A DNA stretch of 64,000 bases, from assembly GCF_000875895.1 (NCBI RefSeq), contig NZ_JXCF01000007.1, positions 731,488 through 795,487 on the forward strand, written 5' to 3'. The translations under genes and the position numbers were made by a program. The stretch is from Staphylococcus gallinarum. Its GTDB lineage: Bacteria; Bacillota; Bacilli; Staphylococcales; Staphylococcaceae. The notes under the pieces are model-generated. The model was not told where the DNA came from. It was given only the letters and a program-made list of their open reading frames with translations, and searched no databases. Numbering within the stretch: position 1 is the first letter of the stretch; each line of letters begins with the position of its first letter. Below are positions 19,939 through 29,690 of the stretch, piece after piece.

Positions 19939-21069
19939 ATGAAAAGCGTTGCACTAGTCACTGAATATAATCCTTTCCACAATGGTCACTTATACCATGC
20001 AGAGAAATCAAAGTCAATCACTGATTCTGAAATTTCTATAGCAATCATGAGTGGAAACTTTGTTATGCGAGGAGAACCTGCAATTTATAATAAATTTACT
20101 CGAACTCAGATGGCGCTACATGCTGTGGATTTAGTCGTAGAGCTTCCTGCTCATGCTTCACTATCAGCTGGAAGCTATTTTGGTGATGCCGCAGTACGCG
20201 TAGCTAATTATTTAAATGTCGACCACCTTGCATTTGGTAGCGAGTCGGGCGATATTAATGCTTTTTTAAATCTCGCTGAACAAATGCAAAAAATTGAACA
20301 AACCTCAGCCTTTGCTCAAAAAACTAAAGAAGGCAAAAGCTACCCGCGCATACTTAGTGAATTAATTTCAGATAGCCATTTATTAACTGAACCTAATAAC
20401 ACTTTAGGGATTTCATATGTTAATGCCATACAAAAGCATGGCTTTAATATTAATCCAGTTACTATAAAAAGACACGCATCAAAACACCACGATAGTAAAA
20501 TACAACATATGCACTTTGCAAGTGGTACATCAATCCGACAATCTCTCCAACTTGAAGATCAGGATTGGCAAAACGTAGTCCCATCTCAAATAAAACATTT
20601 ATACCATTCAAATATTGTGACAACTGAGCGCACATTTAATTACTTAAAGTATGCATTATTAACTCAGAGTCCCTCAAGTTTACAAAATATCTACACAATG
20701 ACTGAAGGTTTAGAACATAGGCTAAAAGATTTAATCTTGCAAGCAACTTCATTCGAATCATATATGCAGTTAATCAAGACCAAACGCTATACCTATACAC
20801 ATTTACAACGTGTGCTGATGAATGTATTGCTAGATTACACTTATGATGACATACCAACACAAATAGACTCTGTTCGTATACTAGGAATGAATCAACGTGG
20901 CCAAAAATACTTAAAATACCTTAAACAACAATTTCCAGAACGAAATTTTGTAACACAAATCAATAAACGTAATGCCATGACATTTAAAAACGAAATTAAG
21001 AGTACGAACATCTATAATTTATTATCCAATGATACAGCTAACGACTTTAACACACACGTCATTTTTTAG
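19939..21069 (+). CDS. tmcAL: tRNA(Met) cytidine acetate ligase TmcAL
   Basis: Uses acetate and ATP to form N4-acetylcytidine at the wobble base of elongator tRNA-Met. It is 376 residues from the ATG at 19939, with AAAGGAAG about 8 bases before it; an ATG at 19933 is too close to that site. Seen: the nucleotidyltransferase motif NPFHNGH (H14 and H17) and MSGNFVMRGEPAIYNKFTR, as in B. subtilis YlbM. Divergent from the DUF177 gene. A 64-bp tandem repeat array starts directly after its stop codon. Confidence 0.94.
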   Translation: MKSVALVTEYNPFHNGHLYHAEKSKSITDSEISIAIMSGNFVMRGEPAIYNKFTRTQMALHAVDLVVELPAHASLSAGSYFGDAAVRVANYLNVDHLAFGSESGDINAFLNLAEQMQKIEQTSAFAQKTKEGKSYPRILSELISDSHLLTEPNNTLGISYVNAIQKHGFNINPVTIKRHASKHHDSKIQHMHFASGTSIRQSLQLEDQDWQNVVPSQIKHLYHSNIVTTERTFNYLKYALLTQSPSSLQNIYTMTEGLEHRLKDLILQATSFESYMQLIKTKRYTYTHLQRVLMNVLLDYTYDDIPTQIDSVRILGMNQRGQKYLKYLKQQFPERNFVTQINKRNAMTFKNEIKSTNIYNLLSNDTANDFNTHVIF

Positions 21070-21072
21070 CCC

Positions 21073-21705
21073 CACTTCTCGATTTTATCGAGATTAGTGG
21101 GGCTTATGCATGAGCACTCTCATGTATTCCTCTATCCACTTCTCGATTTTATCGAGATTAGTGGGGCTTATGCATGAGCACTCTCATGTATTCCTCTATC
21201 CACTTCTCGATTTTATCGAGATTAGTGGGGCTTATGCATGAGGCTACTCATGTATTCCTCTATTCACTTCTCGATTTTATCGAGATTAGTGGGGCTTATG
21301 CATGAGCACTCTCATGTATTCCTCTATCCACTTCTCGATTTTATCGAGATTAGTGGGGCTTATGCATGAGGCTACTCATGTATTCCTCTATTCACTTCTC
21401 GATTTTATCGAGATTAGTGGGGCTTATACATGAGGCTACTCATGTATTCCTCTATTCACTTCTCGATTTTATCGAGATTAGTGGGGCTTATGCATGAGGC
21501 TACTCATGTATTCCTCTATTCACTTCTCGATTTTATCGAGATTAGTCGGGCTTTTGCTTGAGGCTACTCATGTATTCCTCTATTCACTTCTCGATTTTAT
21601 CGAGATTAGTCGGGCTTTTGCTTGAGGCTACTCATGTATTCCTCTATTCACTTCTCGATTTTATCGAGATTAGTGGGGCTTATGCATGAGGCTACTCATG
21701 TATTC
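21073..21705. repeat. Tandem array of ten 64-bp units, each with two hairpins
   Basis: Copies start at 21073, 21137, 21201, 21265, 21329, 21393, 21457, 21521, 21585 and 21649, spaced exactly 64 bases; the last is cut short. Each unit has an inverted repeat TCTCGAT-TTT-ATCGAGA inside flanking CCACT / AGTGG, then GGGGC, then a second hairpin CATGAG-CACT-CTCATG or CATGAG-GCTA-CTCATG. Three variants occur in the order AABABBBCCB. It lies between the convergent genes tmcAL and coaD. The first unit may serve as the tmcAL terminator, though no T-run follows. Confidence 0.97.
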
Positions 21706-21739
21706 ACCCTTTTATCAATTGTTCTCGCAATTAAACAGC

Positions 21740-21783
21740 AAAAAACACCAACCTTTGATGGCTTCATCAAATTTGTTGGTGTC
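21740..21783 (-). terminator. Terminator after coaD
   Basis: ACACCAAC and GTTGGTGT pair, extended by a TTTGATG / CATCAAA segment, followed on the minus strand by six Ts. It lies 11 bases past the coaD stop and just beyond the repeat array. Confidence 0.85.
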
Positions 21784-21794
21784 ACTGTATCGTC

Positions 21795-22824
<1,030 letters not shown>

Positions 22825-22886
22825 TTCAACACTTCCATTCTTAAATTATATTCTTTATAATTCATAAGCAAGGAGGAACATAGCTT

Positions 22887-23276
22887 ATGAAACAATCTTT
22901 TATTAAAATTGGTGAAGGTTTAACAGATTTATTTGAATTTAATACACTTATCGAATATAACTATGCCCGCATAGATTATATTGTTTACTTTCATACACCG
23001 ACTTCCGAACACCAACGATCATCTGTAGCCATTATCATGAAACCAACAAGTGGTCGACATTTCCAAGCCATGTATATCATGATTAATGCCTTGAATTATC
23101 CATATCCAAATTCCAATAAGAAATTTGAACTAATTAATCAACAGGCAGAGCAGTACAATATAGAAATAAAGGGTGTAGATGTAAAACCACCTGAGACATT
23201 TCATGATATAGAACTATATTATAATTATTTAATTAGCGTACTAAGATTACAGCGTTGGATTCCGCCATTACAATAA
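22887..23276 (+). CDS. Conserved Firmicutes protein of unknown function
   Basis: 129 residues, no signal peptide or membrane helix. An AGGAGG site precedes the ATG at normal distance, and the frame is intact. The position next to ylbG and rsmD matches the small uncharacterised ylb genes. I do not recognise catalytic motifs; the C-terminal RLQRWIPPL is the most distinctive end. Transcribed divergently from rsmD with only 62 bases between them. Confidence 0.75.
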   Translation: MKQSFIKIGEGLTDLFEFNTLIEYNYARIDYIVYFHTPTSEHQRSSVAIIMKPTSGRHFQAMYIMINALNYPYPNSNKKFELINQQAEQYNIEIKGVDVKPPETFHDIELYYNYLISVLRLQRWIPPLQ

Positions 23277-23332
23277 TGTAGCTACAAACCTATGTTTCAC
23301 TGTACGCAAAGCAATTACATTAAGGCTCCTAT

Positions 23333-23584
23333 TTATGAAAATTCATGTTGTTCCTTTTCATAATGCTTTTTTAAATATTTATAAGGAGAGCCTTCTATTT
23401 CTTTCACATACTTTAGTTTCATCAATTTAGTAACTATTTGATCTGAGTCACTTTCATTGATATACATTACAACATAACGTTGCTTTTTATTAGAACTTAC
23501 GATATGACCAAATTTTCTAATTTGTCTTTCATGTTTCATATGTTTTAAATATATAATTAAACTTGTTCTAGGCACAATATTCAT
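23333..23584 (-). CDS. YlbG (UPF0298/DUF2129) family protein
   Basis: 83 residues. [37 protein letters not shown] shows the family's alternating strand-helix pattern, and [13 protein letters not shown] near the end is characteristic. Function unknown, though it is usually encoded with ylbF and rsmD/coaD. Ribosome site GGAG before ATG. Convergent with the preceding plus-strand gene. Confidence 0.85.
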   Translation of the reverse strand: MNIVPRTSLIIYLKHMKHERQIRKFGHIVSSNKKQRYVVMYINESDSDQIVTKLMKLKYVKEIEGSPYKYLKKHYEKEQHEFS

Positions 23585-23717
23585 TTTCTTCTCACTCCAT
23601 TTATTAGCCCTTTTATGATATCATTTCCTATTATTTTTATAAATAACAATTATTTTGCAGTTGAACAATCTTTTGCTATATTACTAAGTATATTTATGTA
23701 CTAAGGAGGATTTGTAC

Positions 23718-24635
23718 ATGTCAAAATTTAATAAAATGTTTAAAGGATCATTCATTGGCTTAGCAGGTATAGTAGGTAGCTTGCTGTTCATTAATAAATA
23801 TAAAAGAAAGCCTGAAAATTTACCGACACATCATTTTTATAGTCAAACAGCACCCTATATTCTAGCCAATCGCGGTGGATCAGCTGTTAGACCTGAAAAT
23901 ACTAAACTCGCATTTGATAATGCAATTGCTCATAATATAGATGGATTCGCTGTTGGTGTTACCCTGACTAAAGATGATCAAGTCATCGTTTTCAATAGCA
24001 CCTCATTAGATGCAACAACAAATGGCTCAGGTACAGTGAGTGAACATACGCTTAACGAAATAAAAAAATTAGATGCAGGATACTATTTTACTGATATCAA
24101 TGGTCAGACACCTTATCGTAACCATAAAGACGCTACTATATTAACCTTAACAGAATTATTAACTTATTATCCAAATGCTAAGGTAAATATTCATTTAATT
24201 AATCAATCAACACAACAACGAAACCACCTGATTTGCGAAAAAGTAAATACCATAATTAATGAATATAATTCAGATAATCGTATAGTAATCGGCAGCAATC
24301 AAGGAGAAATAATTGATTATTTCAGACACCTTAACCCGAATACAGCAATTGCTGCTAGCAAGAATGATATGATGAAGGGATTCATCCATTTTTATTTAGG
24401 TGCTGGCAATTTATTTGCTACAAAAGCACATACCTTTATTCTACCAATTGAACGAAATGGTATAAAATTTAATTCACCACGTTTTATTCACTGGTTAAAT
24501 GAGCGCAATATCGTTCCTGGATATTGTCATGTTAATAATTTGGATTTGATGAATGACTTAGTCTATCATGGCGCACATACTTTAATTACTGATCGCCCAG
24601 ACCTTGCAGAGCGCTTTAAACTAACTTATAAATAA
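23718..24635 (+). CDS. Membrane-anchored GDPD-fold protein lacking catalytic residues
   Basis: 305 residues. A hydrophobic N-terminal segment (about residues 10-26) precedes a glycerophosphodiester phosphodiesterase TIM barrel: LANRGGSAVRPENTKLAF, TLTKDDQVIVF, TTNGSGTVSEHTLNEIKKLDAG and a C-terminal GAHTLITDRPDL. Family residues are changed: HRG to N51-RG, the metal-binding E-x-D to A78-x-G80, the catalytic HD pair to N93-S94, and a later I-E to I-H. It is probably a pseudoenzyme with a binding or structural role. The frame is intact and the AAGGAGG site is 8 bases before the ATG at 23718, so it is expressed. A TTG at 23712 is less likely. Confidence 0.85.
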   Translation: MSKFNKMFKGSFIGLAGIVGSLLFINKYKRKPENLPTHHFYSQTAPYILANRGGSAVRPENTKLAFDNAIAHNIDGFAVGVTLTKDDQVIVFNSTSLDATTNGSGTVSEHTLNEIKKLDAGYYFTDINGQTPYRNHKDATILTLTELLTYYPNAKVNIHLINQSTQQRNHLICEKVNTIINEYNSDNRIVIGSNQGEIIDYFRHLNPNTAIAASKNDMMKGFIHFYLGAGNLFATKAHTFILPIERNGIKFNSPRFIHWLNERNIVPGYCHVNNLDLMNDLVYHGAHTLITDRPDLAERFKLTYK

Positions 24636-24681
24636 TCTTGGCTATTATAAAAGGTCGAAGATATAAAGTTTTCGGACAAGT

Positions 24682-24729
24682 AAAAAAAGGCAATTTCTAT
24701 TGAAATTATATAGAAATTGCCTTTTTTAA
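24682..24729. terminator. Terminator after the GDPD-like gene
   Basis: AAAAAAGGCAATTTCTAT pairs with its reverse complement across about 10 bases, flanked by A and T runs, so it works on both strands. The same stem recurs at 45676-45715. Confidence 0.85.
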
Positions 24730-25002
24730 TATTCATTTAGAATGATAGCATGTGGCACTATAGTAATGTTTGAATTCATATAATTTATTTTCACGGTTTG
24801 TTTGTACACTTTTATTAACCTATCGTGACATATTATTTATAGAGATATACTGAATTTTACAACGTTAGTGTATATTGAGTCATTTCTTACTCTGCATATT
24901 TAAGACACCTTGTAAATTTAATTTAATAGTGTTTACTAAATAATACGGATAGACCTTATTTTATTAAATACTTTTTAATATAAATCAACATATTAATGCA
25001 AC

Positions 25003-25090
25003 GTATTTTGGCGAGACTCCTGTGGGAGCAAGACAAGCTGAAGACTACAGGCTGAAGCTGTCCCCTAGGAAAGCGAGCCAATAATACTAG
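25003..25090. repeat. Dispersed intergenic repeat, copy 1
   Basis: Core GACAAGCTGAAGACTACAGG...CCCCTAGGAAAGCGAG, with TTGGC at the left and GCCAA at the right as short inverted ends. Two further copies lie at 62170-62244 and 62351-62453. The repeat resembles the family scattered through staphylococcal intergenic DNA. Confidence 0.85.
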
Positions 25091-25098
25091 ATATTGAA

Positions 25099-25147
25099 TA
25101 AAACAGCACTCAGATAAATTGAATTCAATCATCTGAGTGCTGTTTTT
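25099..25147. terminator. Bidirectional terminator near ylbF
   Basis: CAGCACTCAGAT (25104-25115) pairs with ATCTGAGTGCTG (25131-25142), with AAAA before and TTTTT after. It can end the ylbF transcript on the minus strand. Confidence 0.8.
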
Positions 25148-25205
25148 CTGGGATTTAAGCCCAAACACTTACTTTAAATATAAAATTTTTCTATGTTCCG
25201 TTACA

Positions 25206-25640
25206 TTATAACGAACAATTACAAGACCCGCCTGTTGAACAGCCACCAGAATCTTTTTGAAAGAAAGGATTTCCTGTTTCAATTTTTACATTTTCCGAGA
25301 ATGAATAAGCAATTTTAACTATTACCTCATCAATCAAGTCTTGCAATGCAACTTCCTTTTGTTTGTAATCCATGACGACAGGTAACATTTCATATGCACG
25401 TTTTCGCTTTCTCGTTTCTAACATTACCTTTTGATAATCCGGATGATATTTACCAAATCTCATAATTTCATCATAATTTTGCTTCGACTTTAAGAAAGCT
25501 TGATATAAAAGATGTGCCTCATCATTATCTGACAATGCTTGTTGCGCCGCTTCATATGCTTTATAAATATGCGAATCCACTATTTTATCACTTAGCGCTT
25601 CAATATCATCCAATAACGTTAATGTCTCTTCAGTTATCAT
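25206..25640 (-). CDS. ylbF: YlbF/RicF family regulator
   Basis: 144 residues, mostly helical (com_ylbF fold). In B. subtilis YlbF joins YmcA and YaaT (RicA, RicT) in an Fe-S complex that affects RNase Y processing, competence and biofilm. Seen: the cysteine-rich C-terminus GGCSTGGSCNCSL with C134, C140 and C142, matching cluster ligands in RicF. It overlaps the CAP-domain gene by 4 bases (ATGA), so the two are coupled. Confidence 0.9.
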   Translation of the reverse strand: MITEETLTLLDDIEALSDKIVDSHIYKAYEAAQQALSDNDEAHLLYQAFLKSKQNYDEIMRFGKYHPDYQKVMLETRKRKRAYEMLPVVMDYKQKEVALQDLIDEVIVKIAYSFSENVKIETGNPFFQKDSGGCSTGGSCNCSL

Positions 25641-26719
25641 TCTTGGTCATCTCCTTTCTTCTTTTCACCTACAAATATGAGTGTATAATAGCCTTCCATT
25701 ACTTCGCCGCCCATTTCATTATACTTTGCATTCAACATTCTAGAGCGATGCGTATCAGAATTCAACCAACTGTGTATTAACGTCGGTACATCATTAAAGT
25801 CATACCCTACATTTTGACTACTATACGTAAATGGTACTTCCTGAGCATTTAATTGATCTCTTAATGCATCTTCAGTAAATTCAGCACTATCATCTTGTCC
25901 TGTTGCTTCGTATAAATTAAACGATGCAATGTGTGCTAATTTATTATTAATTTTTAATGGTTGTGTATTCTTTAATTTGCGCATTTCATTAGTTATTTCA
26001 TAAAGCGTCATCAACTGATTAGAACTTTGAGCGTATGGCGCATTACCGTGTTTACTTTTTACTTCCTTTTCTTCTTTAGAAGTAACCATTTGATATGGTT
26101 TAAATTCAGCTAAAGCATCACTATCTAAAAATCGTACCGCAACGATATGATTCGATTGTTGATCTATATAAATTTGAGCATACATATTTTTAAATTTCAC
26201 TAATGACTGCGTCTTCATGTCAGTATCAGATAATTCCAGTTCATATTTCTTACCATTGGAAGTAATCGTCGGCTCTGGATTAACGCTGAACTTCTCAAAC
26301 ACATGTGCAGCATTATTAGTAATATGTAATGGTTCAACATTAGCCTTTTTACCTGTTGCATAAACAGATTTAATTATGCCATCTTTGGTTGTAACTAAAT
26401 AATATGCTTCTTTTTCTTTAAATACGTAGTTTTTATAATTATCTTTATATGGATACACACGATCTGCTTGTCCATATTTTTTAGTCAATTTACTTAGACT
26501 TTGACCAACCCACGTCCCTACACCATCTTTGGGCATCGGATTTTCAGCAGTATTTTTACTCTTATCAAAATCCTGAGTTTGTGTTGTTTGTGTTGTTTTC
26601 GTAGTATTTTTATTGGGATTTTCTAAAACATCAAACTTTAAACGTGGTGAGTAAAATAGATAAATCAGAAAACAAATTAATACTAAAACACCAATAACTT
26701 TAATTATCAGTTTCTTCAT
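25637..26719 (-). CDS. Membrane-anchored CAP-domain protein (YlbC-like)
   Basis: 360 residues. One N-terminal membrane helix (about residues 4-24) is followed by a Ser/Thr/Asn-rich linker, a CAP-associated N-terminal domain (about residues 65-200, starting VGTWVGQSLSKLTKKYG) and a C-terminal CAP/SCP domain (about residues 235-355) with HSWLNSDTHRSRMLNAKYNEMG. It probably faces the outside. Function is unknown in bacteria. First gene of a two-gene unit with ylbF. Confidence 0.88.
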   Translation of the reverse strand: MKKLIIKVIGVLVLICFLIYLFYSPRLKFDVLENPNKNTTKTTQTTQTQDFDKSKNTAENPMPKDGVGTWVGQSLSKLTKKYGQADRVYPYKDNYKNYVFKEKEAYYLVTTKDGIIKSVYATGKKANVEPLHITNNAAHVFEKFSVNPEPTITSNGKKYELELSDTDMKTQSLVKFKNMYAQIYIDQQSNHIVAVRFLDSDALAEFKPYQMVTSKEEKEVKSKHGNAPYAQSSNQLMTLYEITNEMRKLKNTQPLKINNKLAHIASFNLYEATGQDDSAEFTEDALRDQLNAQEVPFTYSSQNVGYDFNDVPTLIHSWLNSDTHRSRMLNAKYNEMGGEVMEGYYTLIFVGEKKKGDDQE

Positions 26720-26866
26720 CGCTCACCCACCTATTAGCATGTTAGGTTCATTGTACATGGAATTTCATATAACAAGCAAGATAAGACTCTGTATTTGCAA
26801 AATCTTCATATAAACGTTATACACAATTTAAATTATGGGTATATGTGCAACAGAGGTGAAATAAAA

Positions 26867-29122
26867 ATGACGGATATTAGAATTCATGGAGCAAAACAGA
26901 ACAATCTTAAAAATATATCAGTCGATATACCAAAGCACAAAATCACCGTGTTCACTGGTCGTTCTGGCTCAGGCAAATCATCTTTAGTATTTAATACCAT
27001 TGCTGCAGAGTCTGAACGCTTATTAAATGAAACATATTCAACATACATTCAACACCAATTAACACAATATACTAAACCGCATGTAGATTTAATAGAAAAC
27101 CTACCAGTTTCTATGGTAATCAACCAAAAAAGATTAGGTGGGCATGCACGTTCTACGGTCGGCACAATTTCAGATATATATGCTTCAGTAAGATTATTAT
27201 GGTCGAGAATTGGTGAACCATTTGTGGGTTATTCAGACATCTTTTCTTTCAATAATCCTAAAGGAATGTGTCCTACATGTTCTGGCTTAGGTTATGTAGA
27301 AGATATAGACTTAAATGAACTCATTGATTTTAATAAATCATTAAATGAAGATGCGATACGTTTCCCATCATTTAGGCCAGACAGCTGGCGTGGTAAGCGA
27401 TATTTATACTCTGGTTTATTTGATAATGATAAAAAGTTAAAAGATTACACAGAAGAAGAATTAAATATTTTTTTATATACTGAACCTAAAAAATTAAAAA
27501 ACCCACCTTCAAATTGGCCAAAAACTGCAAAATTCGAAGGACTTATCCATCGTTTCAGACGATCTTTTTTATTAAATGATAACTTTGAGAAAAATAAATT
27601 CAAGTCTGACATCGAACGTGTTGTATCTTCAAAATCTTTCCCTACTTGTAATGGTAAGCGATTAAATCAAAAGGTATTACAATGTAAAATCAACGAATTA
27701 GATATTGCAGATTTTACTTCGCTATCTATTGATGAGGCAATTTCATTTATTGCTAAGTTAACATCTGATAAAGCTAAGACAATTATCGAACCATTATTAA
27801 AGCAACTGCAGTCGTTAAGTTATATTGGCTTAAATTATCTGACTTTATCGCGTGAAACTAAATCCTTATCAGGTGGAGAATCACAACGTATTAAACTTAT
27901 TCGACATTTAAATAGTCCATTAACTGATTTAGTATATATTATTGATGAACCGAGCATTGGCTTACATCCAGAGGATATTAGACGCATAAATGAAATCATT
28001 ATCTCTCTGAAAGATAAAGGTAATACTGTACTTGTTGTCGAACACGATCCAGACGTAATTTGTATTGCTGACCATATTATCGATTTAGGACCTTTAGCTG
28101 GTAAGAATGGTGGGACTATTACCTTTGAAGGTCCGTATCAGCAGTTACTAAATACTACTTCATCTAGTGGTATCGCTTTACGTAAAAATCATAAGTTAAA
28201 ACCTCACCCCCGCGAATCTCAAGACTTTATCAATTTAAATCATATAACGAAAAATAATTTGATTGATGTTTCGGTCCAAATTCCTAAAAATGTAATGACT
28301 GTGGTTACAGGGGTTGCTGGTTCAGGTAAGAGCACATTAATTTCAACTGGATTGAAATATTTTGATAACAGTATTTTCATTGATCAAAAGCCTATACATG
28401 CATCTAGCCGTTCAAATCTATTAACTTATTTAAATATTTTTGATGCTGTAAGAGAATACTTTAGTGACCAAACTGGTTTAAAGAAATCATTGTTCAGCTA
28501 TAATTCTGAAGGTGCTTGTCCTGAATGTCATGGTAAAGGAATTATAAAAACTGAACTAGCCTTTATGCCTGACTTCACACAAGTATGTGACGTTTGTAAC
28601 GGACAACGCTATAAACCAGAAGTATTAGAAGCTAAAGTAAATATTCATTCTATCGCTGATATTTTGAATTTGACAATAGATGAAGCGCTAGCCTTCTTTG
28701 CAGAGAATATTGATATAGAGCAACCTTTACACGCTTTGAAATCTACCGGTTTGAATTATATGACACTAGGTCAAACACTCGATACGCTATCTGGAGGTGA
28801 AATTCAACGTGTAAAATTAAGTAAATATTTGACAAAACCTGTAGAGAATCAAATATTTGTATTCGACGAACCCACTACAGGATTACACGAAGATGATATT
28901 CCAATATTATTAGACTGTTTTAATAATTTAATTGCTGAGAATAATACACTTATAATTATTGAACATAATTTAACAATGATGACACAAGCTGATTGGATAG
29001 TAGATATTGGACCTTTTGCAGGTGCTAACGGAGGACAGTGCTTGTATCAAGGATACCCAGCAGGTTTGCTTTCTGTCGAACAATCCCTAACAGCTAAGCA
29101 TTTACAACGCTATATAAAATAA
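26867..29122 (+). CDS. UvrA-like ABC-class ATPase
   Basis: 751 residues from the ATG at 26867, with AGAGGTGA 8 bases before it; the upstream in-frame region to 26795 has no ribosome site. Two ABC ATPase halves: Walker A GRSGSGKS (residues 31-38) and GVAGSGKS, signatures LSGGESQRIKL and LSGGEIQRVKL, and Walker B IIDEPSIGLH and FDEPTTGLH. It is shorter than housekeeping UvrA (about 940) and resembles the UvrA2/DrrC-like class linked to drug tolerance or DNA binding. Zinc motifs CPTC and CPEC...CDVC are intact, but one CxxC reads FPTC. Function inferred only. Confidence 0.88.
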   Translation: MTDIRIHGAKQNNLKNISVDIPKHKITVFTGRSGSGKSSLVFNTIAAESERLLNETYSTYIQHQLTQYTKPHVDLIENLPVSMVINQKRLGGHARSTVGTISDIYASVRLLWSRIGEPFVGYSDIFSFNNPKGMCPTCSGLGYVEDIDLNELIDFNKSLNEDAIRFPSFRPDSWRGKRYLYSGLFDNDKKLKDYTEEELNIFLYTEPKKLKNPPSNWPKTAKFEGLIHRFRRSFLLNDNFEKNKFKSDIERVVSSKSFPTCNGKRLNQKVLQCKINELDIADFTSLSIDEAISFIAKLTSDKAKTIIEPLLKQLQSLSYIGLNYLTLSRETKSLSGGESQRIKLIRHLNSPLTDLVYIIDEPSIGLHPEDIRRINEIIISLKDKGNTVLVVEHDPDVICIADHIIDLGPLAGKNGGTITFEGPYQQLLNTTSSSGIALRKNHKLKPHPRESQDFINLNHITKNNLIDVSVQIPKNVMTVVTGVAGSGKSTLISTGLKYFDNSIFIDQKPIHASSRSNLLTYLNIFDAVREYFSDQTGLKKSLFSYNSEGACPECHGKGIIKTELAFMPDFTQVCDVCNGQRYKPEVLEAKVNIHSIADILNLTIDEALAFFAENIDIEQPLHALKSTGLNYMTLGQTLDTLSGGEIQRVKLSKYLTKPVENQIFVFDEPTTGLHEDDIPILLDCFNNLIAENNTLIIIEHNLTMMTQADWIVDIGPFAGANGGQCLYQGYPAGLLSVEQSLTAKHLQRYIK

Positions 29123-29123
29123 A

Positions 29124-29155
29124 AAAAGAGGTGTGCCTATTGGCTCACCTCTTTA
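29124..29155. terminator. Terminator between the UvrA-like gene and ctaM
   Basis: AAAGAGGTG pairs with CACCTCTTT. The minus strand continues into a seven-T run, so it mainly serves ctaBM, but it can also stop the convergent plus-strand gene. Confidence 0.8.
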
Positions 29156-29204
29156 GTCTTAATATTGCCCAATATAAGACTAACAATTTCATTTATTAAT
29201 AGTG

Positions 29205-29675
29205 TTATAAACCTAATGTTGCTTTAATCAATGATGTCGTTTCTCCACCCGGATATAAAACATAGAGTAATACATAAACTGCGACACCTGTGATTGCCGT
29301 AAAGAACCAGATAATTGATGCGATTGGTCCAATTCTTCTATGGATCTTTAACTTATCCTTTAACGCAGTAATAATCTGTACTGCACCTAAGATACCACCG
29401 ATTGTAGCTAAATTAATATGGAATATTAAAAAGATTGTATAATAAAGTTTTACGGAATCTGGTCCGCCAAAAGCAGTATTACCTATAAAGATTGTTCTAG
29501 AAGCATAAATAATAAAGAATGCGAGTGCAAAAAACGCTGCACATAGCATTACCTTTTTATGACTTTCTATTTCCCTTTTCCATATTTTACGCCAACCTAT
29601 TGCAACAAGGATTGCACTAATAACAATAAAACTCGTACTAATTGTAGGTAAAATTGGTAAATTCATAAATTTCAT
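29205..29675 (-). CDS. ctaM: DUF420 membrane protein CtaM
   Basis: 156 residues with four or five membrane helices. Matches the DUF420/YozB family, which in S. aureus (CtaM) is required for active QoxABCD haem-copper oxidase. Seen: conserved histidines in HINLATIGG and HRRIGP. It follows ctaB by 15 bases with no terminator between, so they form one operon dedicated to terminal oxidase assembly. Confidence 0.9.
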   Translation of the reverse strand: MKFMNLPILPTISTSFIVISAILVAIGWRKIWKREIESHKKVMLCAAFFALAFFIIYASRTIFIGNTAFGGPDSVKLYYTIFLIFHINLATIGGILGAVQIITALKDKLKIHRRIGPIASIIWFFTAITGVAVYVLLYVLYPGGETTSLIKATLGL

Positions 29676-29690
29676 CCTTATTATTAATTA

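Noticed and set aside
21073..21705. CRISPR array
   Set aside because: Repeats are contiguous with no unique spacers and no cas genes nearby.
24956..25168. 70-codon minus-strand ORF in the ylbF downstream gap
   Set aside because: It runs across the dispersed repeat copy and a terminator hairpin and has no ribosome site.
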